Assembly (NCBI RefSeq): GCF_007786455.1
Contig: NZ_VNJK01000001.1
Span: 1 to 64,000 of the forward strand
Reading direction: 5' to 3'
Length of the DNA stretch: 64,000 bases
Source: Paenibacillus agilis
Lineage (GTDB): Bacteria; Bacillota; Bacilli; Paenibacillales; Paenibacillaceae
Shown here: piece by piece, positions 53,636 through 63,892 of the stretch
How the letters are laid out: the number at the start of each line of letters is the position of its first letter
Position numbering within the stretch: the stretch's first letter is position 1
Translations under genes and position numbers: made by a program
Notes under the pieces: model-generated
Told to the model about the DNA's origin: nothing
Databases searched by the model: none
The model's input: the letters and a program-made list of their open reading frames with translations, nothing else

Positions 53636-56600
53636 GTGGATTTTCAATCAATCAAGTTGAACCGTAAGTCTGTTGCTGTACCTGAAGATGACGTTGCCTT
53701 TGATCAGACTTCGAATGCCAATCAGGATATCGCCATTATCGGAATTGCATTGAAGCTGCCGCTTGCGGATACCGTGGATCAATTCGCAAGCAATTTAGAA
53801 ATGGGAAGGGATTGTGTCAGGCCGATTCCTCAGTCGCGTAAGCAGGACACGGACTTATATTTCAAGCGAATGGGTATGAATCCAGAGGAAGTCGCCTATG
53901 GCGAGGCTGCCTACCTAGCGGATATCGACAAGTTTGATTACCCGTTTTTCAAGTTGTCTCCGAAGGAAGCAAGCTTGCTCGATCCGAATCAACGGCTGTT
54001 TCTACAAACGGCGTGGAAAGCCATTGAAGATGCTGGCTATAGTGGTGGGAAGCTTGCGGGCAGCCGGACAGGTGTATACGTTGGCTATGGATCTGATGCG
54101 GACTATTTGAAGCTAATTCGCCAAGTAGAGCCAGAAGCTGTATCGCTGTCCATGACTGGAAATGTAAGACCGATCATCGCTAGTCGATTATCTTATTTGA
54201 TGGATTTAAGGGGCCCAAGCTTGCTTGTGGATACAACATGCTCCTCCTCTCTAGTCGCTGTCCACTTGGCTTGTCAGGCGATTCGCAACGGGGAGTGCGA
54301 CGCAGCTATCGTAGGCGGCATTCAACTTCATTTGATACCCGTGCGGGAGTATGAGGTCGGAATCGAATCATCGACCTCACGTGCGCGGACATTCGATGAT
54401 GATGCTGATGGTACCGGAACAGGAGAAGGCGTCGTAGCGATAATGATAAAGCCGCTCGATCAAGCGAGGGAAGCTCGAGATCATATCTACGCTGTTATCA
54501 AGTCGAGCGCGATGAGCCAAGACGGCGGCGGTTCTGCTGGTATTACCGCTCCGAATGCAGAAGCGCAAGAGGCTGTCATCGTTGATGCATGGAAACGAGC
54601 AGGTATTGACCCAGAGACGATTGGGTACATCGAGACACATGGAACAGGAACGAAGCTCGGAGATCCAATCGAACATAAAGGGCTTGAGCGAGCGTTCCGG
54701 CGATTTACACATAAACGCCAGTTCTGTGCGATAGGAGCGCTCAAAAGCAACATCGGTCATTTAGATAATACAGCCGGTATTGCGGGTTTGCTAAAGGCGG
54801 TGATGTCTCTTAAGCACAAGCGAATCTATCCGACGCTGCATTTTGACAGGCCGAACCGAGTGATTGATTTTGCAAATTCTCCGGTATATGTGAATGACAG
54901 GTTGGTGGAATGGGAGAGTTCTCCTACGCCGCGCAGATGCGGAGTGAGTTCCTTCGGTATAAGCGGGACGAACTGCCACGTTATTTTGGAAGAGGCTCCA
55001 GAAGGTAAGCATGTGGTGAAACCAGATAAACCTCACTATCATTTGTTTCTACTGTCTGCACAGTCGGAGTCGGCCTTGAAAGCTTATGTGGAGTCAAGTA
55101 TCCAATTTATCGAGCAAAATCCTTCGGTCAACTTGGGTGATCTTTGCTTCTCGCTAAGTACGGGAAGAGGTCATTACCGCTATCGGCTTGCTATTGCGGC
55201 AAACAGTGCTGCGGAAGTGTTGGAGGAGCTTATACGGTTTAACAAGCTCGGCTTTGCAGCCCTTATGAATGAACGGGAAGCTGAGCCTAGCGGTTACTTA
55301 TATGCCGATTATATCGAACGAGCAGATCGTAATAGCTCGCAATGGACAGCGATTCATTCCAACACCGCATCGATCGCAGCTACATTTGTCCAGTCTGATA
55401 AAGATGATCGAGAGCTCTGCGGTGAATTAGGCAAGCTTTATGTGCAGGGGGCCAACTACAATTGGGAGCAGTTGTACAGGAAAGAGCGTAGAAAGCGGAT
55501 TAGCTTCCCTACGTATCCATTTGATCCTTATCGTTGTTGGGTTAAGTTGGACGTTAGCAGCTTGGACGAGACTTCTCCAGTTCGTAAGGTGAATGGTGAT
55601 AGAGCAGATGCTGTGAACGAGCAGCTGAGCCATAGGAATGGACATCAGTATGAAAATGAGAATACGCATGAGGAGCATTCAAGTAGTTTCTATCATCATC
55701 GTATTTGGCGTCCTGAGTCCTTAAGCAATAGCAGCCAAACAATAGGGAAGCAGACTAACATCATATTGCTCCACAATGATGATCAAACAGCAGCATCGTT
55801 AGTCCGTCGCTGGGAAGGTGCGGACGCATCCGTCATCCAAGTTGTAATGGGCAAGCAGTATGAGCGGAGGGATGCGCGCAGTTACGTCATTCGTGATGAG
55901 GTGAAAGATTATGAGCAGCTTCTGCTAGATTTGGCAGATGTCTCGCTTACTCATATTGTAGACCTGTGCTATATAGACAAGCACGCACAAGTAAACCATG
56001 CAGAGGCGGAAGCGCATGAGCGAGTGCTGGATCAGACGATGTATAGATTTTATCGTCTAGCACATGCTCTAACACGTCGATCAAGCAACGAGCCGCTAGA
56101 CATGATAGTTGTGTCGCAATATGCCGACGAAGTTGTAGCAGATCAAGCGCGGGTACAGCCAGAGCAATCGGCTATGATCGGGCTCAGCAAGGCGATTGGC
56201 TGGGAGAATCCTCATATCCGCCTGCGCTGGATCGATCTGGATGAGGGAACAGATGCAACGGATGTTATAGGGTCAGAGCTTGGGGTGGAATCTAGTGAAT
56301 TCTGGACAGCGTATCGCAATGGACAGCGTTATGTAGAACGAGTGGATGTGCTTCATGTGGATGAACGGCATGTTGTCGGTCAACCTGTGCATGTCGATGC
56401 TGATGGCGTATATGTCATTACGGGGGGGCTCGGCAGCATTGGCTTGCTTATTGCCGCACATCTTGCCACAGAAGCGAAGGGGACCATTCATCTTGCTCTG
56501 CTGGGAAGGACGCTGCTGCCTCCGCGGGAGCAGTGGTCTACTATCGAGCGTGAAGATAAAGAACGATGGAGCATACGAGCGATACGAGCGATTCGTGAAA

Positions 56601-57808
56601 TGGAAGCAATGGGTGCGCAGGTTGAATTGATTCGTGCGGATACGGCAGATGAAGTGCAAGTACGTATGGCTATAACAGAGCTGCGGCAGCGATATGGCAG
56701 AATCGCAGGGGTGGTGCATGCCGCTGGTATAGCAGAGGGGAACGTTATTAGCCAATTACATTCGACGGAGCTGAGAGCGATTGTTGCCGCTAAGACAACC
56801 GGTACCTGGTTATTGGACCACTTAACAAGGGCAGATAAGCCGGACTTCTTCGTCTTATTCTCATCAGCGATAACGCTGGTTGGAGGAATTGGCTCTGGTC
56901 CGTATACGGCCGGGAATGCATATTTGGATGCATATTCAGTTTTCCGCAATCGACTGGGCTTGAGAACGTTGACTATTAACTGGCCTGCGTGGAAGCAGAT
57001 TGGCGTGACTGAGGATGACGATGCAGATGCAGATGAATCCAAGGAAATGTTCTGTCTCATGTCAGCGGAGCAAGGAGTGCGAGCTTTTCAAGAGCTGCTT
57101 CAGTCATCGGTCGTAAATGGGGAGAGAGAAACCGAAAATGTGCTCGACTCTATGTCTGCACACGTATCGATCCGGCAAGCAATTGTAGGCTATTGGAATC
57201 ACCAAAGTGGATTGTTCGCATTAGGCGATCGGCTGCCCTTCCGTCAATCTGAGCAGGTTCAACAAGAACGACTGCTGGCGAGCTTTTCAGACGGTGGGAA
57301 GAAATCTTCAAGACTTGCCTCAGGCAATCGGAATATAGCAGCAGATACAGACAGACGGAATGAAGTACCCAGCACATACAGTGAAATTGAGGGAGTCGTA
57401 ATACGGGCTTGGAAGCGGGTGCTTGGATACGAGGAGCTGGATGTACACGCGAATTTCTTCGAAATTGGAGGAGATTCGATACTCATTACAAGAGTGCATC
57501 AGTCTATCGATGAAGTGTTTCCAAGTCTAACCACGATCTCGGATCTGTTCTCCTACCCAACCGTAGCACGAATAACTAGCCATCTGCATGCGGTTATTAC
57601 GAGTAGGGCAGCGACGAGCAACTTGAGGTTGAACCCATTAGATTCAAAGGGAGAGGCACCGGAAATAGCAATGCGAGGGTTGAAATCTAGCCAGCAGGAC
57701 CCGTTTAACGAGGTGATTCTAGATATGTTTGGTCGAATGAAACGCGGCGAATTATCGAGCAAGGATGCAGTTCGACGATTTCGTGAGCTGGAGGTAGCTA
57801 ATGAATAA
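53636..57808 (+). CDS. AT-less polyketide synthase, KS-KR-ACP
   Basis: A 1390-residue PKS starting at the GTG at 53636 (GGAGGTGATC just upstream; the ATG at 53621 would bury that site). The ketosynthase spans about 25-455, with Cys202 (VDTTCSSSLVA), ETHGTGTKLGDP and SNIGHLDNTAG carrying the two His. There is no AT; a linker leads to a ketoreductase with GGLGSIG at 930-936, VVHAAG, and LFSSAITLVGGIGSGPYTAGNAYLDAY. An ACP has Ser1281 (IGGDSILI). No DH or ER was seen, so the beta-hydroxyl should persist. A DELSSKDAVRRFRELE-like C-terminal helix may dock with the next protein, whose gene overlaps by 8 nt. Confidence 0.92.
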   Translation: MDFQSIKLNRKSVAVPEDDVAFDQTSNANQDIAIIGIALKLPLADTVDQFASNLEMGRDCVRPIPQSRKQDTDLYFKRMGMNPEEVAYGEAAYLADIDKFDYPFFKLSPKEASLLDPNQRLFLQTAWKAIEDAGYSGGKLAGSRTGVYVGYGSDADYLKLIRQVEPEAVSLSMTGNVRPIIASRLSYLMDLRGPSLLVDTTCSSSLVAVHLACQAIRNGECDAAIVGGIQLHLIPVREYEVGIESSTSRARTFDDDADGTGTGEGVVAIMIKPLDQAREARDHIYAVIKSSAMSQDGGGSAGITAPNAEAQEAVIVDAWKRAGIDPETIGYIETHGTGTKLGDPIEHKGLERAFRRFTHKRQFCAIGALKSNIGHLDNTAGIAGLLKAVMSLKHKRIYPTLHFDRPNRVIDFANSPVYVNDRLVEWESSPTPRRCGVSSFGISGTNCHVILEEAPEGKHVVKPDKPHYHLFLLSAQSESALKAYVESSIQFIEQNPSVNLGDLCFSLSTGRGHYRYRLAIAANSAAEVLEELIRFNKLGFAALMNEREAEPSGYLYADYIERADRNSSQWTAIHSNTASIAATFVQSDKDDRELCGELGKLYVQGANYNWEQLYRKERRKRISFPTYPFDPYRCWVKLDVSSLDETSPVRKVNGDRADAVNEQLSHRNGHQYENENTHEEHSSSFYHHRIWRPESLSNSSQTIGKQTNIILLHNDDQTAASLVRRWEGADASVIQVVMGKQYERRDARSYVIRDEVKDYEQLLLDLADVSLTHIVDLCYIDKHAQVNHAEAEAHERVLDQTMYRFYRLAHALTRRSSNEPLDMIVVSQYADEVVADQARVQPEQSAMIGLSKAIGWENPHIRLRWIDLDEGTDATDVIGSELGVESSEFWTAYRNGQRYVERVDVLHVDERHVVGQPVHVDADGVYVITGGLGSIGLLIAAHLATEAKGTIHLALLGRTLLPPREQWSTIEREDKERWSIRAIRAIREMEAMGAQVELIRADTADEVQVRMAITELRQRYGRIAGVVHAAGIAEGNVISQLHSTELRAIVAAKTTGTWLLDHLTRADKPDFFVLFSSAITLVGGIGSGPYTAGNAYLDAYSVFRNRLGLRTLTINWPAWKQIGVTEDDDADADESKEMFCLMSAEQGVRAFQELLQSSVVNGERETENVLDSMSAHVSIRQAIVGYWNHQSGLFALGDRLPFRQSEQVQQERLLASFSDGGKKSSRLASGNRNIAADTDRRNEVPSTYSEIEGVVIRAWKRVLGYEELDVHANFFEIGGDSILITRVHQSIDEVFPSLTTISDLFSYPTVARITSHLHAVITSRAATSNLRLNPLDSKGEAPEIAMRGLKSSQQDPFNEVILDMFGRMKRGELSSKDAVRRFRELEVANE

Positions 57809-60800
57809 TCTAGCGAGCCAAATATTCGAGCAAGTTGGAGCGGGACGATTGGATGAAGAAGTAGCGTTGCAGTTGCTTCGGACGCTCAAGCAAGAAGCTT
57901 CAGGAACGAAGGACATTGCGATTATTGGGCTCTCCTTAAAAATGCCTGGTGCGAGTAACATCGAGCAATTTTGGGACAACCTGGAGCAAGGCCGTGACTT
58001 CATCGGACCACTGCCTTCGTCAAGGCAGCGAGATAGTCTAGCATTCATTCGAGCGTTTACGTCGTTAAGTGAAGAGGAAGTACGCTTTAGTTATGGCGGC
58101 TATATGGAAGATGTCGATAAGTTCGATTACGGATTTTTCAATCTATCTCCTAAGGAAGCTGCTTTAATGGATCCCAACCAGCGGTTATTTTTGCAAACAG
58201 CATGGGAAGCGATTGAAGATGCTGGCTATGGCGGCAGACGCATTCAAGGCAGCAAGACAGGGATTTATCTCGGATATGCGGATTGGCCTGTATATGGCCA
58301 GTATATTACGAAGCATCAGCCATCCCATATTCCGATGGCGAGTACGGGAAATACGCCTTCGATTATGGTTGGCCGGATTGCTTATTTGCTTGATTTGCAA
58401 GGTCCTGCGCTGCTCGTGGACACGGCATGCTCCTCTTCCTTAGTAGCTGTTCATCTTGCATGTACAGCGATACGCAATGGGGAGTGCGATATGGCAATCG
58501 CAGGCGGAGTCAAGGTCATGCTGATGCCTGTAGACGGCTTGTTCGAAATTGGGATTGAATCTTCGAATCAAAAGACGAGTGCGTTCGATGACAGTTCTGA
58601 CGGCACGGTATGGGGAGAAGGAACGGTTGCTGTGCTGCTTAAGCCGCTGGATCAAGCCGTACGGGATCGTGATCCGATCCATGCTGTCATTCGAGGCAGT
58701 GCTACGAATCAAGATGGCATGTCCGTTGGTCTGACGGCACCTAATGCAGCTTCGCAGGAAAAATTGCTCATTCGAGCTTGGGAGGATGCAGGCGTCCATC
58801 CAGAGACGATCGGCTATATCGAAGCTCATGGGACCGGAACGAAGCTAGGCGATCCGATTGAAGCAGACGGGATTGGAAGAGCGTTCAGCACCTATACGAG
58901 CCGCAGACAATTTTGCGCCATCGGTTCAGTTAAGACCAACATTGGCCATCTAGACGCGGCATCAGGTGTTGCAGGACTAGCGAAAGCTATCGCTGCACTC
59001 AAGTATAAGAAGCTGCCGTCTACGCTGCATTTTACGAAACCGAACCGAAATATTCCCTTTGAACGTTCACCGCTCTATGTGAATGATCGCTTGGCAGATT
59101 GGGAGACAGATGAGGGTGCTCCGCGAAGATGCGGCGTGAGTTCATTTGGGTTCAGTGGGACGAACTGTCATCTCGTCTTGGAAGAAGCGCCTGTGAGGAT
59201 CGATGAAACTGTTCATGGCCATACGAATGATGATGGAGTCGATAGATTGCTCATCTTGTCAGCCAAAACCAAAGCGTCATTAGAACGTCTTATTTTGTCC
59301 TATGTCACTGAGTTGCCTAAGCTAGATGGGAGCTTTGAAGATATTTGCTACACAGCGAATACAGGCAGAGGACATTACAGCTGTAGGTTGGCCGTTATTG
59401 CGAGCAGCAAGTCCGACTTGCAGAACAAGCTGCAATCGATAGCGGAACATGGCTTGCAGCACAATGTGAAGAAAGACATCTATTACGATGAGCATCGAAT
59501 TGCAAGCGGACGTAGAGAAGTACGGCAGCATACGGAGCGGACTTCTGATGAATGGAGGGTCCTCAGTGAGGCTGCACAGGAACTAATAGTACAAGCTGCT
59601 GACAGTGGCATACTGGCGCTCAGTCAACTAAAACAGCTTGCTCAGCACATTGTACAGGGTGCTGAAGTGGACTGGGAACGGTCCTACGAAGGGCGAAATC
59701 GTAGGAAGCTGCACCTTCCTGTATACAATTTTGAACCATCAAGATGCTGGATTGATCCAGCCGCTGACACATATAAGTCTTGGTCCGCCACTGAAGTGAA
59801 TTCAGCCGGATGCAGTAAAGAAAAGAGTTCAATTCCGTCTTTGTCTTCTACTCACACTTCCATGGCACTTACACCTCGTTTACATGGAAAGACGGACGGA
59901 CAGTACACCCCAACAGAAATAAAGCTAGCCCAATTGTGGGAACAACTGCTAGGCGTTGTAGATATTAATGTAGATGATGATTTCTTCGAGCTCGGAGGCA
60001 ATTCAATTTTAGCGATACGCTTGGAAGTGGAGTTAGAGCAAGCAGGATTGGCGTTTAGCTCGGAGCAGCTATACCAATATTCCACGATCCGTGAAGCGGC
60101 GGCTTGCTTGGAGCAACAGACAGGTAAAGCCATGCCAGCGAATGTGGATGAATCGGTACAGCAGGTGATGAGCGAGCGATTGGCCATGACAGATGATGCC
60201 GCAGCAAGCGAACGATCTAGCAGCTCTTTGTTCGTGGAGGAAGCTAATTTAGATTCAATTTACAACTCGGAGACGTTTATATTGCCAGACATGGAGCCAT
60301 TTAACGATTTATACTATCGCAATTGTTTCTACAATTCCTTTTTCCCTGTAGTTAACCATTTTGGAGGCAGCATACTGCCATTTCTCCTTAATGATGTAAT
60401 CGGATTTCATCACAGCGAGCATACAGAAAGTGCTGGTGGATACGAGCTTCGCTACCAAGAAGTTCAACCGATTGAGACTTTATTTTCACAATTCCATCTA
60501 ACGGTGCACACGGGCAGCGAATTCACGAACATTACAGAAGAGATTACACAGCGTATCCGTCAAGGACATCCCGTTATTGTGTGGATAGACAGCTACTATG
60601 TGCCATTTCGTAAAGATGCGTATCAGAAGCAGCATGTGGATCATACGCTTCTCATTTACGGCTGCGATGAGCACAGTCAGAAGTTCCATATTTTCGAGCA
60701 TGATCGACGTGAAAACCTTACGTACAAGCCATGCTTGATCGACTATGAGGATCTCGTGCGCGCGTGCCGAGGATTCCAAGATCATTTTCAACAACGGGAA

Positions 60801-61289
60801 GAGCGAGTTGCTTATTACATCACGGAATACAATCACGGTGCCAGTCAATGGAAGCCTGAGTTGGCAGAGCTTCAACAGTTGTTTGCCAACAACCAGCTTC
60901 AGAATCGTTGTCTTCTGGACGAAAGTATGGCGGTGCTGCATCAGTTTGTAGGGTGGGTCAAAGCAATCAGTTCTTCAGAAGACCTTTACAAGCAGCAGAT
61001 TGAAGTGATCGTTGAGACATTGAATCAAATATTGAACGCCAAGCAAGTAGAAGGCTACCGGCTAACGGCTCTTTACGGGGCTGATGCCGCTGTTGTTGCA
61101 GCTCATCAAGCATGTGTGGAGCAGTGGGAAACGATTCGGAAAGGGAGCGTACGCTTTTTGTACGTACCAACTTATCAAGTGGATAGGATCGAGGCCATGC
61201 ATGCCAGATTGGAACGATTATGGGAAGCTGAACAGCAATTTTTGTCGACATTCATAAATCAACTTGAATGCACATTATTACCTAACTAA
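57801..61289 (+). CDS. AT-less polyketide synthase, KS-ACP fused to a BtrH-like domain
   Basis: A 1162-residue protein. The KS spans about 36-460, with Cys210 (VDTACSSSLVA), EAHGTGTKLGDP and TNIGHLDAASG. There is no AT or KR. The ACP has Ser735 (LGGNSILAI). Residues about 825-1020 look like the BtrH N-terminal, papain-type fold: nucleophile Cys842 (YRNCFYNSFFP), GHPVIVWIDSYYVPFR, and His945/His948 (QHVDHTLLIYGCD). In butirosin synthesis BtrH moves an acyl chain from a carrier protein to an amine. Here the domain sits where a thioesterase would be, so chain release by transfer to an amine, or cyclisation, is inferred. The last ~140 residues are helical and unassigned. Confidence 0.85.
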   Translation: MNNLASQIFEQVGAGRLDEEVALQLLRTLKQEASGTKDIAIIGLSLKMPGASNIEQFWDNLEQGRDFIGPLPSSRQRDSLAFIRAFTSLSEEEVRFSYGGYMEDVDKFDYGFFNLSPKEAALMDPNQRLFLQTAWEAIEDAGYGGRRIQGSKTGIYLGYADWPVYGQYITKHQPSHIPMASTGNTPSIMVGRIAYLLDLQGPALLVDTACSSSLVAVHLACTAIRNGECDMAIAGGVKVMLMPVDGLFEIGIESSNQKTSAFDDSSDGTVWGEGTVAVLLKPLDQAVRDRDPIHAVIRGSATNQDGMSVGLTAPNAASQEKLLIRAWEDAGVHPETIGYIEAHGTGTKLGDPIEADGIGRAFSTYTSRRQFCAIGSVKTNIGHLDAASGVAGLAKAIAALKYKKLPSTLHFTKPNRNIPFERSPLYVNDRLADWETDEGAPRRCGVSSFGFSGTNCHLVLEEAPVRIDETVHGHTNDDGVDRLLILSAKTKASLERLILSYVTELPKLDGSFEDICYTANTGRGHYSCRLAVIASSKSDLQNKLQSIAEHGLQHNVKKDIYYDEHRIASGRREVRQHTERTSDEWRVLSEAAQELIVQAADSGILALSQLKQLAQHIVQGAEVDWERSYEGRNRRKLHLPVYNFEPSRCWIDPAADTYKSWSATEVNSAGCSKEKSSIPSLSSTHTSMALTPRLHGKTDGQYTPTEIKLAQLWEQLLGVVDINVDDDFFELGGNSILAIRLEVELEQAGLAFSSEQLYQYSTIREAAACLEQQTGKAMPANVDESVQQVMSERLAMTDDAAASERSSSSLFVEEANLDSIYNSETFILPDMEPFNDLYYRNCFYNSFFPVVNHFGGSILPFLLNDVIGFHHSEHTESAGGYELRYQEVQPIETLFSQFHLTVHTGSEFTNITEEITQRIRQGHPVIVWIDSYYVPFRKDAYQKQHVDHTLLIYGCDEHSQKFHIFEHDRRENLTYKPCLIDYEDLVRACRGFQDHFQQREERVAYYITEYNHGASQWKPELAELQQLFANNQLQNRCLLDESMAVLHQFVGWVKAISSSEDLYKQQIEVIVETLNQILNAKQVEGYRLTALYGADAAVVAAHQACVEQWETIRKGSVRFLYVPTYQVDRIEAMHARLERLWEAEQQFLSTFINQLECTLLPN

Positions 61290-61304
61290 TTAGGAGGAAT
61301 TATA

Positions 61305-61571
61305 ATGACAATCGAAACGATGGACGAACTAAGAGCGAAAGTAATCGAAATTTTGAAGGATAACGTGGATGATCCACAAATGCTTGAGAGCATTGATCCA
61401 GATGATGATCTATCTTCCCTTGGCATTAACTCCATGACTTTTATTAAGCTGGTTATCGCGACAGAGATGGAATTCGGGGTGGCATGGAACGACGAGGATC
61501 TCGACTTCCGTAACTTCAGCACGATTAACCAAATTATGAATTATATCAGCTTGAACCAGGGCCAGGAATAA
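61305..61571 (+). CDS. Free-standing acyl carrier protein
   Basis: An 88-residue acidic helical protein with the carrier motif LGINSMTFIKLVI; phosphopantetheine is expected on Ser43. AGGAGG precedes the ATG by 8 nt. Placed between the last PKS and the radical SAM gene, it could carry a tailoring substrate or a starter/extender unit. Confidence 0.88.
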   Translation: MTIETMDELRAKVIEILKDNVDDPQMLESIDPDDDLSSLGINSMTFIKLVIATEMEFGVAWNDEDLDFRNFSTINQIMNYISLNQGQE

Positions 61572-61595
61572 GACAAAGGATGAGGGGGGATTGTC

Positions 61596-62738
61596 ATGTT
61601 AACAAAAGCAGGGAAACTTGGAGGCACAGCTCTAATCGAGCATGTCCAAAACTTAAAACCAGAAATTAAGCAGCTTACGCTATACCCATCAGAGTTATGC
61701 AATTATCGCTGCAACTTCTGCCATATTTGGGGGGATACAGGATGGGCGCTTAAAGAGCCGCAGCGTGCGATTCGCGAGCAGTTGGATATTGAGGTATTGA
61801 AGAAGTTTCTAGATGAAGTCACGGCTGTGAACAAAAATCTTGGAGTTCTTATTACTGGCGGCGAACCTATGTTGTACAAGCATTTTACAGAATTAGTGGA
61901 GCATCTTCGGAAGCGAAAAGCGAATATTTTCTTGTTAACGAACGGATCATTAATTAAAAACCGTATTGAGTTCATCATGGAAAATATCGTGGGAATGAAC
62001 ATTTCCATCGATGGACCCGAAGAGTTCCATGATGCGATTCGAGGTAAAGGAAGTTATCAAAAGATATGTGAGAACATTGAAGCACTTATTGCGGAGAAAC
62101 GCAGACGTAAGAAGAGGTTCCCATTTATCCATATTACGATGGTTCTTTCTCCATCGAATTATCTTAGCATCAAGCAATTTATGAGTGCGCTGCGCGAGCG
62201 ATTTAGTGACGCCACAATAGAGCTGCACAATCCGCGTAACCCATTTGGGTCGCGTCGTGATTTGTCTGTCAACTTGGCACCGCTCTTGTTCACAACACCA
62301 GAACGAGGTCGTGCCTATGCGACGCAGATGAAGCACGATTTGGATTGCGATGTGTCGCCTGCATGGCAAGGATTTGTAGAAGAGTCGATACCGATGGATA
62401 CGGTATTGTTGAAAAAGGAGTTAGAAGAGTTGTGGGCTTCAGAAGGTATCGACTCCTCTGATTACGTTGATATTCATGACTATTATTCAGATATTGATAA
62501 TGTGTTCGGTCGTACGAAATGTGTGGCACCGTGGCATGAACTGGTTATACGCCGTACAGGCGATGTGTACCCATGTGTGGATCTGCCGGACTATAAGTAT
62601 GGCAACATTTACGAGAATAGCTTTGCCGAAATGTGGGAAGGGGAGCGTGCGACCCGATTCCGCGATTATCTCCAAACGACCAATCTCATGATGTGCAATC
62701 GCTGCACAAGGTTGTTCGCTGATCCTCAATCTTTTTAA
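61596..62738 (+). CDS. Radical SAM/SPASM-type enzyme
   Basis: A 380-residue enzyme. The AdoMet cluster motif is Cys35-x3-Cys39-x2-Cys42 (ELCNYRCNFCHIWG), followed by the GGEPML loop that binds SAM. The C-terminal Cys set (KCVAPWHELVI ... VYPCVDLPDYKYGNI ... MMCNRC) fits a SPASM or twitch auxiliary 4Fe-4S domain. GAGGGGGGA precedes the ATG. Such enzymes oxidise alcohols or amino sugars (BtrN type) or modify peptides; here the neighbours, an ACP and BtrH-like proteins, suggest a small-molecule or carrier-bound substrate. No precursor peptide is visible nearby. Confidence 0.9.
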   Translation: MLTKAGKLGGTALIEHVQNLKPEIKQLTLYPSELCNYRCNFCHIWGDTGWALKEPQRAIREQLDIEVLKKFLDEVTAVNKNLGVLITGGEPMLYKHFTELVEHLRKRKANIFLLTNGSLIKNRIEFIMENIVGMNISIDGPEEFHDAIRGKGSYQKICENIEALIAEKRRRKKRFPFIHITMVLSPSNYLSIKQFMSALRERFSDATIELHNPRNPFGSRRDLSVNLAPLLFTTPERGRAYATQMKHDLDCDVSPAWQGFVEESIPMDTVLLKKELEELWASEGIDSSDYVDIHDYYSDIDNVFGRTKCVAPWHELVIRRTGDVYPCVDLPDYKYGNIYENSFAEMWEGERATRFRDYLQTTNLMMCNRCTRLFADPQSF

Positions 62739-62777
62739 TAGACAGAGCTCCTACCTAAATAAATGGAGGTCAACCGC

Positions 62778-63875
62778 ATGATAGATATGTTAGAAGTAGA
62801 CACAGCAATTATTGATAATTCCAAGAAGGTTGTAATACTTCCATTTGAGAAACCTAAAGTATATGGATTTTTAGGTCATGCCTATGTGTTAGGCGTTTTG
62901 CAACCATATGAATATGCACAGCCTTGGATTCATAGTAGCTATATTCAATTATTTTTTTCGAAGCACTACTTGAACGACCTTGGGGAGTATCGGTTGGATT
63001 TCTATCCAGACTTAATGATTGCTTATCGAAATTTGCCGTGGTTGGAGTACAAGCATAGCGACAAGAAGATATTGAAGCAGCTCGGAGTAGATATTCATAA
63101 GTACTTGATTACACAATTAGAGCGTGAAATGTATGTCATTACGTATGTGGATGAGTACTACATTGGCAACACTGGCTGCTACCAGCAGTATCACTTTATC
63201 CATGATATTTTCATCTATGGGTATGACTTGGAGCGGCAAATCTATCATGTTGCGATCTTTGATAAAAATCGCCAGTTCTCTATGCAGGAAGTTAGCTTTG
63301 AACAATTTGAACAAGCGTACTCCGCGGATTCTGGTGTTCACTCTCTGATCAATTCCTTCAAAAGATTGGAGCCTGCCGATTATGAGGGTAGTAAATTTGG
63401 AGCAGGATTGGCGAGATTTGAATTTGACTTGCAGCTTATTATTGATACGCTGCAAGACTACTTGGAGGGGAAAAATTCTACGGAGCGACTTAAGATTCAG
63501 CAGCATCCATTAGAAGGAACTTTCGGTATGGATGTTTACCCTCTACTGCAAGAATTCACGACTAACATGATTGACGGCATTAAATACTTTGATGTGCGGC
63601 CGTTTCATATTTTGTGGGAACATAAGATGATGATGATCGCAAGAATTAAATATTTGCAGCAGTTAGGCCATTTGAGTGTGGACACACCTCTATTGGCGGA
63701 GTTTGAGTGGTTGGAGAAACGTGCATATGCGCAGCGTAACAAAGTAATCAAAGGTCAAATGATTGATGATAGAAAGATACTGCAATCCATTAATGAATCT
63801 TTGCAAGGTATGCAGGATGCAGAAAAGTTAGCAATCACACAACTGATTGAAGAGCTCCAGAAAAATAACTCGTAG
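62778..63875 (+). CDS. BtrH-like protein, probably lacking the catalytic cysteine
   Basis: A 365-residue protein. ATG at 62778 is preferred because GGAGG (62766-62770) serves it; the frame to 62763 would include that site. The middle resembles the BtrH-like domain fused to the upstream PKS: MYVITYVDEYYIGNTGCYQQYHFIHDIFIYGYD parallels PVIVWIDSYYVPFR ... HVDHTLLIYGCD. The N-terminal position where the PKS domain has NCFYN reads FLGHAYVLG here, with no Cys, so it may be a non-catalytic partner. The last ~150 residues are helical. Assignment is by visual similarity only. Confidence 0.65.
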   Translation: MIDMLEVDTAIIDNSKKVVILPFEKPKVYGFLGHAYVLGVLQPYEYAQPWIHSSYIQLFFSKHYLNDLGEYRLDFYPDLMIAYRNLPWLEYKHSDKKILKQLGVDIHKYLITQLEREMYVITYVDEYYIGNTGCYQQYHFIHDIFIYGYDLERQIYHVAIFDKNRQFSMQEVSFEQFEQAYSADSGVHSLINSFKRLEPADYEGSKFGAGLARFEFDLQLIIDTLQDYLEGKNSTERLKIQQHPLEGTFGMDVYPLLQEFTTNMIDGIKYFDVRPFHILWEHKMMMIARIKYLQQLGHLSVDTPLLAEFEWLEKRAYAQRNKVIKGQMIDDRKILQSINESLQGMQDAEKLAITQLIEELQKNNS

Positions 63876-63892
63876 CCAAAAGGAGGTGCACG

